NCBI GenBank assembly: GCA_025936205.1
Contig: JAICTU010000369.1
Location: 1-9,286, forward strand
DNA length: 9,286 bases
Direction of reading: 5' to 3'
Origin: Polyangiaceae bacterium
Lineage (GTDB): Bacteria; Myxococcota; Polyangia; Polyangiales; Polyangiaceae
Shown: positions 1-5,336 of the stretch, piece after piece
How the letters are laid out: the number at the start of each line of letters is the position of its first letter
Numbering within the stretch: position 1 is the stretch's first letter
Notes under the pieces: model-generated
What the model was told of the DNA's origin: nothing
Seen by the model: only the letters and a program-made list of their open reading frames with translations
The model's database searches: none
Made by a program: the position numbers and the translations under genes

Positions 1-75
1 ATGCTCGCGCCCGCCAGCACGCCCCGCACGATACTCGCTGCCGCCCTGCCCCTTCCCCCCCTGACCTCCCCCCGG
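1..75. other. Sequence beyond the methyltransferase gene, no gene identified
   Basis: A C-rich plus strand (G-rich on the transcribed strand). On the minus strand a GTG at 29 opens a frame VRGVLAGAS that runs off the window edge and could be the start of a further gene, but there is too little sequence to tell, and the ribosome site is not convincing. Confidence 0.3.
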
Positions 76-95
76 GAGCCCGTCACGACGGGCTC
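76..95 (-). terminator. Perfect stem-loop spanning the methyltransferase stop codon
   Basis: GAGCCCGT-CACG-ACGGGCTC forms an 8-bp stem with a 4-nt loop that contains part of the stop codon TGA (83-85). No T run follows on the minus strand; a G-rich stretch follows instead. It ends the gene in the same fashion as the hairpins after fliC1, fliC2 and flgL. Termination is inferred, not shown. Confidence 0.5.
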
Positions 96-1414
96 GAGAT
101 CGAATCGAGATGCTCCAGCAGCTCCGCGACGGCTTCCGAATCGGGCGCTTGCACGCGGGCCAGCTCGGCCTCGAGCCGCGCTTCACCGAAGCGCTCGCGC
201 GCGGAGTAGAGCCAGGCCAGCGTGATATGGAAATCAGCGCCCAGATCGTCGCGGAACTTGCGCACGCGCTCCAGCACCCAGATCGCGTAGGGCAGCTCGC
301 CGTGTGCCGCAGCGAGCCGGCTGGCTTCGCTCGCCGACGCCAGATCCGAGGGCGCGAGTCCATTGGCGATGCGCCACGACGCAAAGGCCTCCGGCTGCTC
401 CAGGCGATCGGCTGCGCCGGCCATCGCCTGCACGGCGCTCAGCTCGCACGGGTCGGTCTCCAGGGCGCGCACCGCGAGCGTCAGAGCCTGGCGCGCGTCG
501 CCGGTGAGCAGCGAGATCTCCGCCAATCCAGCCAGCGCCCGCGGGTGGCCGGGGCTCGTCTGTACCGCGTCGAGCAAGCAGCGGCAGGTGGCGTCGATCT
601 CTCCGCGCTCGCCGTGCACGGAGGCGCAGCCGAGCAATGCCTCGGCGCCGAGCTCCGCCGAGCCGAGCTGGGCCGCGTTCGCGTACGCCTCGAGCGCCGC
701 GGCGGCGTTGCCCTGCTGGCGAGCTCGGTCGCCGCGCTCCAGCCACACCCAGCCACCGTCTTTGCTGGGCACCAGCACACACGCGACGAAGTTGCCGAGA
801 TCGTCGAGCCAGCGCTCGACCTCCCAGCCCGAGCGCAGCAGCAACTGCGTGAGGCCGGGGCGGGTGAAGGCGCACAGGACCGGCGGTAACAGGGCCTGGT
901 TCGGATATGCGCGCGGCTCGGCCAGGAACAAGCGTCCGCTCTCGCTGACCCAGCGGTGTGCGTCGCGCAGCGCGTCGACCGGGCTCGGGGTATGTCCCAG
1001 CATGTCGATCAGACAGCCCGCGTCGTGTTGCACGCCCCTCTCCACGCCGGAGCCCAGCGCGGTGTGTACGATCTCGATCTCGGACGCTGGCGCCAGGTAC
1101 TGGCGAGCAAAGGCCACCGCGACCGGATCGGAGTCGACGACGCCCAGGCGTTGGAAGCGCGCCGACAGCTCGGCCGCCCCCATACCCGAGCCGCAACCGA
1201 GATCCACGACCGACGTCGCCCCTTCGAGCAAGTCCGCGGCCAGCAGATACAGCGCGCGCGTGTCGGGGGCGTCACCCACCAGACCGGGATAGCAACGCGC
1301 CCGGCCGCACTCGACGCTGAGCGTCGTCTCGGGGAAGGTCGCCGCGTAGATATGTGCCTTGGGTGACCGCTGATAGCGCGGTGGCACCACGGGCAGAGCG
1401 CCGCTCGTAGCCAT
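83..1414 (-). CDS. SAM-dependent methyltransferase with C-terminal TPR domain
   Basis: A 443-residue two-domain protein. Residues 55-215 are a Rossmann-type class I methyltransferase with motif I VVDLGCGSGMG (69-79) and the acidic VVDSD (92-96) for SAM binding. The later part of the domain (FLAEP at 163-167) is also methyltransferase-like. Residues 222-340 look like TPR helical repeats (ERGDRARQQGNAAAALEAYA and similar), and the rest is also helical. I prefer ATG 1414, which has GGGAGG 9 nt upstream. ATG 1423 would overlap the fliS stop as ATGA but has no spacing to that site. Position after Maf, flagellins and fliS suggests flagellin or flagellar-glycan methylation, with the TPR part for partner binding. 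It does not resemble FliB. Substrate unknown; I know no gene symbol. Confidence 0.8.
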   Translation of the reverse strand: MATSGALPVVPPRYQRSPKAHIYAATFPETTLSVECGRARCYPGLVGDAPDTRALYLLAADLLEGATSVVDLGCGSGMGAAELSARFQRLGVVDSDPVAVAFARQYLAPASEIEIVHTALGSGVERGVQHDAGCLIDMLGHTPSPVDALRDAHRWVSESGRLFLAEPRAYPNQALLPPVLCAFTRPGLTQLLLRSGWEVERWLDDLGNFVACVLVPSKDGGWVWLERGDRARQQGNAAAALEAYANAAQLGSAELGAEALLGCASVHGERGEIDATCRCLLDAVQTSPGHPRALAGLAEISLLTGDARQALTLAVRALETDPCELSAVQAMAGAADRLEQPEAFASWRIANGLAPSDLASASEASRLAAAHGELPYAIWVLERVRKFRDDLGADFHITLAWLYSARERFGEARLEAELARVQAPDSEAVAELLEHLDSISSPS

Positions 1415-1419
1415 GTGAC

Positions 1420-1821
1420 TCATCCTCCCTTCTTCGCGTTGGCCTCGGCGATCGCCTTGGGCACGGCCAGTGCCCAGGCCTCGCGCAATGGCGTCAGCGT
1501 GCGAACGACATCCGCGATCGGCTGCGCCGTCGCGCTGCGGTTCGCTTCGGACAGTCGCGAGAGCGCGAAGTCGTAGACGGCAGCGAGGTTTGCGCACAGC
1601 TCCGGCGACGCTGAATGGTCGAGCGCCAGCATCAGCTCGCTGATGATCGCGTGTGCCTTGCCGACCAGCTCGCGCCCGCGCGGTGCCTGCTGGTTCTCGA
1701 AGCAAACCTTCGCGCCATTCAGGAAACGGAACAAGCCATCATACAGGGCGAGCAACAGCTCACCAGGAGTCGATGTGTTCGCTTGGACTTGTCGATAGCG
1801 ATCCGCCGCTTTGCCGGACAT
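1420..1821 (-). CDS. fliS: FliS, flagellin export chaperone
   Basis: A 133-residue, all-helical protein of normal FliS length. FliS binds the C-terminal D0 helix of flagellin in the cytoplasm and keeps it from polymerising before export. The family block around TSTPGELLLALYDGLFRFLN (16-35), with the LYDG motif, is clear, and helices ANLAAVYDFALSRL and LTPLREAW follow. I chose ATG at 1821 because MSGKAADRY fits the family start; an in-frame TTG at 1833 would add four residues. The ribosome site is poor (GATGGA touching the ATG). Two ANGGA words, ACGGA (1844-1848) and ATGGA (1822-1826), lie before the start. The stop lies beside the methyltransferase start region. No fliD is present next to it, unlike many loci. 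Confidence 0.9.
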   Translation of the reverse strand: MSGKAADRYRQVQANTSTPGELLLALYDGLFRFLNGAKVCFENQQAPRGRELVGKAHAIISELMLALDHSASPELCANLAAVYDFALSRLSEANRSATAQPIADVVRTLTPLREAWALAVPKAIAEANAKKGG

Positions 1822-1887
1822 TCCATCAGTCAAAACGGAAGGATCCGTGGTCTCGATAGGGCGATGACCTTGGGGGTGTCAGGACGC

Positions 1888-1928
1888 GTGAACGCGGTGT
1901 GGGCCGCTTGGCGCCACACCGCGTACAC
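1888..1928 (-). terminator. Long stem-loop between fliC1 and fliS (terminator-like)
   Basis: Plus-strand arms GTGAACGCGGTGTGG (1888-1902) and CCACACCGCGTACAC (1914-1928) pair over 15 bp with one mismatch around an 11-nt loop that can partly pair itself. It starts 23 nt after the fliC1 stop. On the minus strand no T run follows; on the plus strand CTTTT follows. It is well placed to attenuate read-through from the highly expressed flagellin into fliS, or to stabilise the flagellin mRNA. Confidence 0.6.
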
Positions 1929-1951
1929 CTTTTGCTCGATCGACCCAAAAA

Positions 1952-2785
1952 TCAGCCGCGGAGCAGGTTCAGCGCCATCTGCGGCAGCTGGTTGGCCTGC
2001 GCCAACACCGACAGGCCCGCCTGCGACAGCACCTGGTTGCGGGACATCTGCGCCGTCTCGCCGGCCACGTCCACGTCGCGGATGCGCGAGTTGGCTGCCG
2101 ACAGGTTCAGACGCATGGTCTGGATGTTGCTCTGAGCAACTTCCAGGCGGTTCATCGCCGCACCGAACGAGGAGCGAGCTGTCGACACGTTCGAGATCGC
2201 GGTGTCGATCGTCGACAGCGAGGACAGCGCGTTGGCGGACGTGGTGCCCGAGAGCGCGACCGCAGATCCCGAGATGGTCGCCAGCGAAACGCCGCCGAGC
2301 GTCACCTTGATCTGATCCGAGCTCAACGCCTGGAGCCCCACCTGCAGCGTGATCGTGTTCGCGGTCGAGCCCAGGAGTTGCTTGCCGTTGAACTTGGCCG
2401 AGCCCTGGATGCGCGTGATTTCTTGCTGGAGCTGCGAAAACTCCGTCTGCAAGAAGCCGCGGTCCGTGCCCGTCAAGCTGCCGTTCGACGCCTGAACCGC
2501 CAGCTCGCGCATGCGGCCCAGGATGTTATGAACCTCGCCCAGCGAGCCTTCCGCCGTCTGCGCCATCGAGATGCCGTCGCCGGCGTTGCGCTCGGCAACG
2601 GTGAACGAACGGATCTGGCTCTTCAAGTTCTCGCTGATCGCCAAGCCTGCGGCGTCGTCCTTGGCCGAGTTGATGCGGAAGCCGCTGGACAGACGGTTGA
2701 AGCTGAGCTGGAGCTGAGACTGGTTGTAGCCGAGGTTCTTCTGCGCCTCCATCGAGGAGACGTTCGTTTGAATGAATAGTGCCAT
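1952..2785 (-). CDS. fliC: Flagellin (fliC1)
   Basis: A 277-residue flagellin made of the D0/D1 core. MALFIQTNVSSMEAQKNLGY starts D0, LSSGFRINSAKDDAAGLAI is at 32-50, RMRELAVQASNG at 91-102, and the C-terminal D0 helix ends AQANQLPQMALNLLRG. Residues 168-206 (from ATISGSAVALSGTT to STARSS) are very rich in Ser and Thr and form the exposed, possibly glycosylated part. It is a close paralogue of fliC2. The ATG at 2785 has a strong ribosome site. About 130 nt separate it from fliS, with a long stem-loop between, so fliS may receive only part of the flagellin transcription. Confidence 0.96.
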   Translation of the reverse strand: MALFIQTNVSSMEAQKNLGYNQSQLQLSFNRLSSGFRINSAKDDAAGLAISENLKSQIRSFTVAERNAGDGISMAQTAEGSLGEVHNILGRMRELAVQASNGSLTGTDRGFLQTEFSQLQQEITRIQGSAKFNGKQLLGSTANTITLQVGLQALSSDQIKVTLGGVSLATISGSAVALSGTTSANALSSLSTIDTAISNVSTARSSFGAAMNRLEVAQSNIQTMRLNLSAANSRIRDVDVAGETAQMSRNQVLSQAGLSVLAQANQLPQMALNLLRG

Positions 2786-2790
2786 GTGGC

Positions 2791-2803
2791 CCCCTTCCTT
2801 GGG
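2791..2803 (-). promoter_or_regulatory. fliC1 ribosome binding site within a candidate CsrA hairpin
   Basis: The minus strand reads CCCAAGGAAGGGG, then GCCAC and ATG. CCC (2803-2801) pairs with GGG (2794-2792), presenting the hexaloop AAGGAA. The core CAAGGAAG fits the CANGGANG CsrA consensus. The Shine-Dalgarno sequence GGAAGGGG overlaps it. The arrangement is the same as before fliC2, with one base changed in the loop. Confidence 0.6.
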
Positions 2804-2833
2804 TGGTTCGGCACCCCCCGAAGGTGGTGCACA

Positions 2834-2855
2834 GCGAGCACTTCATTGCGCTCGC
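2834..2855 (-). other. fliC1 leader stem-loop
   Basis: GCGAGC (2834-2839) and GCTCGC (2850-2855) form a perfect 6-bp stem with a 10-nt loop, about 50-70 nt upstream of the fliC1 ATG. It occupies a place similar to the two leader stem-loops of fliC2. No promoter that I can recognise lies in the 217-nt spacer. Confidence 0.4.
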
Positions 2856-2901
2856 AAGCCAAGTGAACGGAGCCGGGTTGGCGGCCTTGAACGCGTCCAG
2901 C

Positions 2902-2935
2902 CTCGACCGGCACCCCCTGAGGGTGAGCCGGCGAG
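2902..2935 (-). other. Stem-loop in the fliC1 leader region
   Basis: CTCG (2902-2905) and CCGGC-ACCC (2907-2915) pair with GGGT (2921-2924), GCCGG (2927-2931) and CGAG (2932-2935), with a bulged A2906 and a GA bulge at 2925-2926, around a CCTGA loop. It lies between the fliC2 hairpin and the fliC1 start. Its proximity to the preceding hairpin suggests a strongly structured fliC2-fliC1 spacer. Confidence 0.45.
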
Positions 2936-2960
2936 GTGGCGCGTGGGCTAGTTGTGCTGC

Positions 2961-2993
2961 ACGCGAGCCGGGTCGCCCCCCAGCGGCTCGCGT
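2961..2993 (-). terminator. GC stem-loop just after fliC2 (terminator-like, no U tract)
   Basis: On the minus strand ACGCGAGCCG pairs perfectly with CGGCTCGCGT around a 13-nt loop, beginning 10 nt after the fliC2 stop. The following bases (GCAGCACAAC) lack a T run, so intrinsic termination would be weak. It may reduce read-through into fliC1 or stabilise the 3' end of fliC2 mRNA. Pairing is certain; the role is inferred. Confidence 0.5.
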
Positions 2994-3002
2994 TTACCAG
3001 TA

Positions 3003-3833
3003 TTAGTGCAAGAGGCCGAAGGCCAGCTGCGGCAGCTGATTGGCCTGGGCCAGGACGGACACGCCGGCCTGGGTCAGCACCTGGTTACGAGACAGCTGGG
3101 CGGTCTCGCTCGCGACGTCGACGTCGGCGATGCGCGAGTTAGCAGCCGAGAGGTTCAGACGCATGGTCTGAATGCTGCTCTGTGCCACTTCGAGGCGGTT
3201 CATCGCCGCGCCGAAGGTGGAGCGCGCCGTCGACACGTTGCCGATCGCGGTGTCGATGGTCGACAGCGCCGCCAGGGCGTTGTCGGAGTTGCTGCCCGAG
3301 AGCAGCGCGGCACTGCCCGTGATGTCGGAGAGCGAAACGCCGCCCAGCTGGACCTGGATCTGGTCGCTGGAGGCGTCGTTCAGACCGACCTGGAGCGTGA
3401 CGGTGTTGGCCGTGGAGCCCAACAACTGCTTGCCGTTGAACTTGGCCGACCCCTGAATGCGGGTGACTTCCTTCTGCAGAGACGAAAACTCCGTCTGCAA
3501 GAAGCCACGATCTTCCGCCGTCAGAGGACCGTTCGAGGCCTGAACCGCCAGCTCGCGCATACGGCCGAGGATGCCGTGCACCTCGCCCAACGAGCCTTCA
3601 GCGGTCTGCGCCATCGAGATGCCGTCGCCCGCGTTGCGCTCCGCAACGTTGAACGACCGGATCTGCGACTTCAAGCTTTCGCTAATCGCGAGACCGGCGG
3701 CATCGTCCTTGGCCGAGTTGATGCGGAGACCGCTCGACAAGCGAGCGAAGCTCGACTGCAACTTGGCCTGGTTGGCTCCGAGGTTCTTCTGAGCAGATTC
3801 GGAGGCAACGTTCGTGTTGATATAAAGAGCCAT
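3003..3833 (-). CDS. fliC: Flagellin (fliC2)
   Basis: A 276-residue flagellin with D0/D1 only. The N-terminus MALYINTNVASESAQKNLGA, the signature LSSGLRINSAKDDAAGLAI (32-50), GRMRELAVQASNG (90-102) and the C-terminus AQANQLPQLAFGLLH are all typical. The RELAVQ segment is of the TLR5-recognised type of flagellin (family knowledge). It is much closer to fliC1 than to fliC3 and shares with fliC1 the leader CANGGANG element, so these two look like the products of a more recent duplication that included the leader. A strong GGAAGGGG ribosome site sits 7 nt before the ATG. A perfect GC hairpin lies 10 nt after the stop. Residues 140-205 are rich in Ser and are the likely surface and possible glycosylation region. 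Confidence 0.96.
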   Translation of the reverse strand: MALYINTNVASESAQKNLGANQAKLQSSFARLSSGLRINSAKDDAAGLAISESLKSQIRSFNVAERNAGDGISMAQTAEGSLGEVHGILGRMRELAVQASNGPLTAEDRGFLQTEFSSLQKEVTRIQGSAKFNGKQLLGSTANTVTLQVGLNDASSDQIQVQLGGVSLSDITGSAALLSGSNSDNALAALSTIDTAIGNVSTARSTFGAAMNRLEVAQSSIQTMRLNLSAANSRIADVDVASETAQLSRNQVLTQAGVSVLAQANQLPQLAFGLLH

Positions 3834-3840
3834 CTTCGGA

Positions 3841-3854
3841 CCCCTTCCGTGGGA
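3841..3854 (-). promoter_or_regulatory. fliC2 ribosome binding site within a candidate CsrA hairpin
   Basis: The minus strand reads TCCCACGGAAGGGG, then seven bases to the ATG. CCC and GGG can pair and leave the hexaloop ACGGAA, with a further U-G pair outside. The core CACGGAAG fits CANGGANG, the established CsrA/RsmE hexaloop consensus in which C and G close an ANGGAN loop. The Shine-Dalgarno sequence is GGAAGGGG, so a bound CsrA dimer would cover it. The stem is short, which is normal for these sites. Confidence 0.6.
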
Positions 3855-3859
3855 GAAGT

Positions 3860-3876
3860 GCGCTCGCTTTGAGCGC
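3860..3876 (-). other. fliC2 leader stem-loop 2
   Basis: GCGCTC-AAAGC-GAGCGC on the minus strand forms a perfect 6-bp stem with a 5-nt loop, one base downstream of the previous stem-loop and 6 nt before the candidate CsrA hairpin. Together the three elements would make the last 64 nt of the fliC2 leader largely structured. Confidence 0.5.
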
Positions 3877-3877
3877 G

Positions 3878-3896
3878 CGAGGGCTTATTGCCCTCG
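3878..3896 (-). other. fliC2 leader stem-loop 1
   Basis: On the minus strand CGAGGGC-AATAA-GCCCTCG forms a perfect 7-bp stem with a 5-nt loop, 45-63 nt upstream of the fliC2 ATG. It stands next to a second stem-loop at 3860-3876. Such leader structures often protect abundant flagellin mRNAs from decay; here this is inferred. Confidence 0.55.
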
Positions 3897-4179
3897 TTCT
3901 CTGGGAACGGAGTCCGGGGGGTTGGCTTGAACGCCATTGGGCGCACCAACTCGCTCTCCAAGTCACCCCTTGGGGTAAGCCTGCGCGCCCCAAAAGGAAC
4001 ATGCCTTGGAGTACCGCTCGTCCGCTGCGCTCGGTCGGATCGGAATTCGGGTACCGTTCCAGCCGGGAGCAATGGCCGCGGGCTTCAGCTCACCCCCGAG
4101 CCGCAGCAGCAGTGCAGCAGTGCTCGGTCGGGCTCGCTGAGCCACACCCGTCAGGCTGACGCCCGTCGGGAGCTATGTA

Positions 4180-4285
4180 ATCGGGTGTTGTGACGCGGCC
4201 ATCGGGTTAGCCGCGGTAGGAAGTTGCTGCGAGAATCGGGTTACCCGCAGCAGATGTCACACGAGGCAGGAATCGGGTTACCCAC
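4180..4285. repeat. Four-copy ATCGGGTTA motif array with independent inverted arms
   Basis: On the plus strand ATCGGGT occurs at 4180-4186, ATCGGGTTA at 4201-4209, ATCGGGTTACCCGC at 4235-4248 and ATCGGGTTACCCAC at 4272-4285, with start-to-start steps of 21, 34 and 37 nt. The last three are enclosed by different inverted arms: CGCGGC/GCCGCG (4194-4199 and 4210-4215), TGCTGCG/CGCAGCA (4225-4231 and 4246-4252) and ATGTCAC/GTGACAT (4254-4260 and 4291-4297). The first copy can pair through CGGGTGT (4182-4188) with ACACCCG (4144-4150). A constant loop with unrelated stems suggests a structured RNA or a cruciform protein site. On the fliC2-sense strand the loop reads TAACCCGAT. Function unknown. Confidence 0.7.
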
Positions 4286-4370
4286 CAGCGGTGACATACA
4301 GCTGTACGGCACGGGAAAGGCGCTCTGAACCAAAACCGTGCGTTTCATTCTGTCAGCTGGCTCGACCGGG

Positions 4371-4408
4371 CGAGCAACTGTCGCGGGGCAACTGCCGATG
4401 GTTGCTCG
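4371..4408. other. Stem-loop in the fliC3-fliC2 gap
   Basis: CGAGCAAC (4371-4378) pairs perfectly with GTTGCTCG (4401-4408). Inside the loop GGCA and TGCC (4388-4391 with 4393-4396) can pair as well. It lies 83-120 nt beyond the fliC3 stop with no T run following on the minus strand. It could mark the 3' end of the fliC3 transcript, but this is uncertain. Confidence 0.4.
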
Positions 4409-4490
4409 AGGACCAATGTGGAACAGGCAACAGAAATGGGAATAGGGAATGAAGGGCGACGATATTGCGCAGCAACCTATCTGCGGGCGC

Positions 4491-5321
4491 TTACTGCAAC
4501 AGGTTCAGCGCCAGCTCGGGCAGCTTGTTGGCCTGCGCGAGCACGGAGACGCCGGCTTGCGACAGCACCTGATTCTTCGACATCGTCGCGGTCTCGGTCG
4601 CGACGTCCACGTCGCGGATGCGCGAGTTGGCTGCCGAGAGGTTGAGGCGCATGGTCTCGATCGAAGAAATGGTGCTGTCGAGGCGATTCATGGAGGCGCC
4701 GTACTTGGCGCGCTCGGTGGAGACGATGCTGAGCGCGTTGTCGATGATGCCGAGCGCGGCGAGCGCGTTGTCGATGCTGGAGCCTCCGATCGCGTTGGCA
4801 CTGCCGGTGATCGCAGTGAGCCCGAAGCCGCCGAAGGTCAGAGTCAGCTGATCGGAACTCGCATCATCCAGGCCGATCTGGAACTGGATGGTCGAGACGT
4901 TGAGCGAGAGTAGATCCTTGCCGTTGAACTTGGCCGCGCCCTGGATGCGCCCGATCTCGGCCTTGAGCGCCTGATATTCGGTATCGAGAAAGCCGCGGTC
5001 CGTCTGGGTCAAGCTGCCATTGGCGCCCTGCATCGCGAGCTCGCGCATGCGGCCCATGATCGAGTGCACCTCGGAGAGCGCGCCTTCCGCCGTCTGCACC
5101 ATGCTGACCGCATCCTGCGCATTCCGCTCTGCGATGGTATAGGAGCGAATCTGCGTGCTCATGCTCTCGCTGATCGCGAGCCCTGCCGCGTCGTCCGCCG
5201 CCGTCACGATGCGCAGACCGCTCGACAGCTTGTCGAAGCTGGTGTTCAGCGCCGCGGTCGATTTCGCAAGGTTCTTCTGCGCCTGGAGCGATGGGATGTT
5301 GGTCTTGATTACTAGGGACAT
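4491..5321 (-). CDS. fliC: Flagellin (divergent copy, fliC3)
   Basis: A 276-residue flagellin lacking the variable D2/D3 domains; only the D0/D1 core is present. MSLVIKTNIPSLQAQKNL begins the N-terminal D0 helix, LSSGLRIVTAADDAAGLAI (32-50) is the flagellin signature, GRMRELAMQGANG lies in D1, and the C-terminus ends ANKLPELALNLLQ. It differs clearly from the other two copies: VTAADD replaces NSAKDD, and the central region (SLNVSTIQFQIG onwards) is distinct. It follows the Maf gene by 15 nt and probably shares its transcript. The ribosome site is weak (AGAGAAAG, 8 nt from ATG), and the CANGGANG element seen before the other two flagellins is absent. It may be a minor or differently timed filament subunit. 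Confidence 0.95.
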   Translation of the reverse strand: MSLVIKTNIPSLQAQKNLAKSTAALNTSFDKLSSGLRIVTAADDAAGLAISESMSTQIRSYTIAERNAQDAVSMVQTAEGALSEVHSIMGRMRELAMQGANGSLTQTDRGFLDTEYQALKAEIGRIQGAAKFNGKDLLSLNVSTIQFQIGLDDASSDQLTLTFGGFGLTAITGSANAIGGSSIDNALAALGIIDNALSIVSTERAKYGASMNRLDSTISSIETMRLNLSAANSRIRDVDVATETATMSKNQVLSQAGVSVLAQANKLPELALNLLQ

Positions 5322-5336
5322 GACGGCGTGCTTTCT

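Larger units (their letters stand above)
3834..4490. other. 657-nt non-coding gap between fliC3 and fliC2
   Basis: I find no convincing gene here on either strand; open frames lack ribosome sites or family resemblance. The gap holds, from right to left, an 8-bp stem-loop (4371-4408), the ATCGGGTTA motif array (4180-4285), a tandem 8-mer GCAGCAGT (4106-4121) within CCGAGC/GCTCGG arms (4096-4127), a short ACCCC-TT-GGGGT inverted repeat (3965-3976), two stem-loops close to fliC2 and the fliC2 ribosome site. No clear sigma-28, sigma-54 or sigma-70 promoter is visible, although an unusual one, or a long structured leader or small RNA, is possible. Confidence 0.6.

Noticed and set aside
83..1705. 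Methyltransferase frame extended to 1705 (540 residues)
   Set aside because: The first 94 residues would lie inside fliS in another frame and are Arg-rich shadow sequence. The ribosome site GGGAGG and the family-like N-terminus place the start at 1414 or 1423.
1888..1933. Classical intrinsic terminator for fliC1
   Set aside because: The T run (CTTTT) lies on the plus-strand side of the stem. In the direction of fliC1 transcription no U tract follows, so I call it only terminator-like.
2952..3872. Long plus-strand open frame (306 residues) opposite fliC2
   Set aside because: It mirrors the codons of a clear flagellin, and its product is an Arg/Gly/Val-rich shadow without any family motif. 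The same applies to the plus-strand frames opposite fliC1, fliC3, Maf, flgL and the methyltransferase.
3885..3892. Sigma-28 -10 box before fliC2 (GGCAATAA on the minus strand)
   Set aside because: Six of eight bases agree, but there is no TAAA-like -35 box at the right distance and the bases form the loop and arm of a perfect stem-loop. The CCCGATTA word near 4180 fails for the same lack of a -35 box.
3888..4193. Plus-strand frame of 101 residues in the fliC3-fliC2 gap
   Set aside because: It starts at a TTG without a ribosome site, has no recognisable domain, shows less third-position GC bias than the real genes and runs through the stem-loops and motif array.
4180..4285. CRISPR array
   Set aside because: The shared word is only 7-14 nt, spacing is irregular (21, 34 and 37 nt), there are no equal spacers, and no cas gene is present.
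4383..4396. Second sigma-54 promoter upstream of fliC2 (minus strand GGCAG-N-CCGC)
   Set aside because: GG and GC have the right 10-base spacing, but the boxes match poorly (CGGCAG and CCGCG). It would give a leader of over 500 nt.
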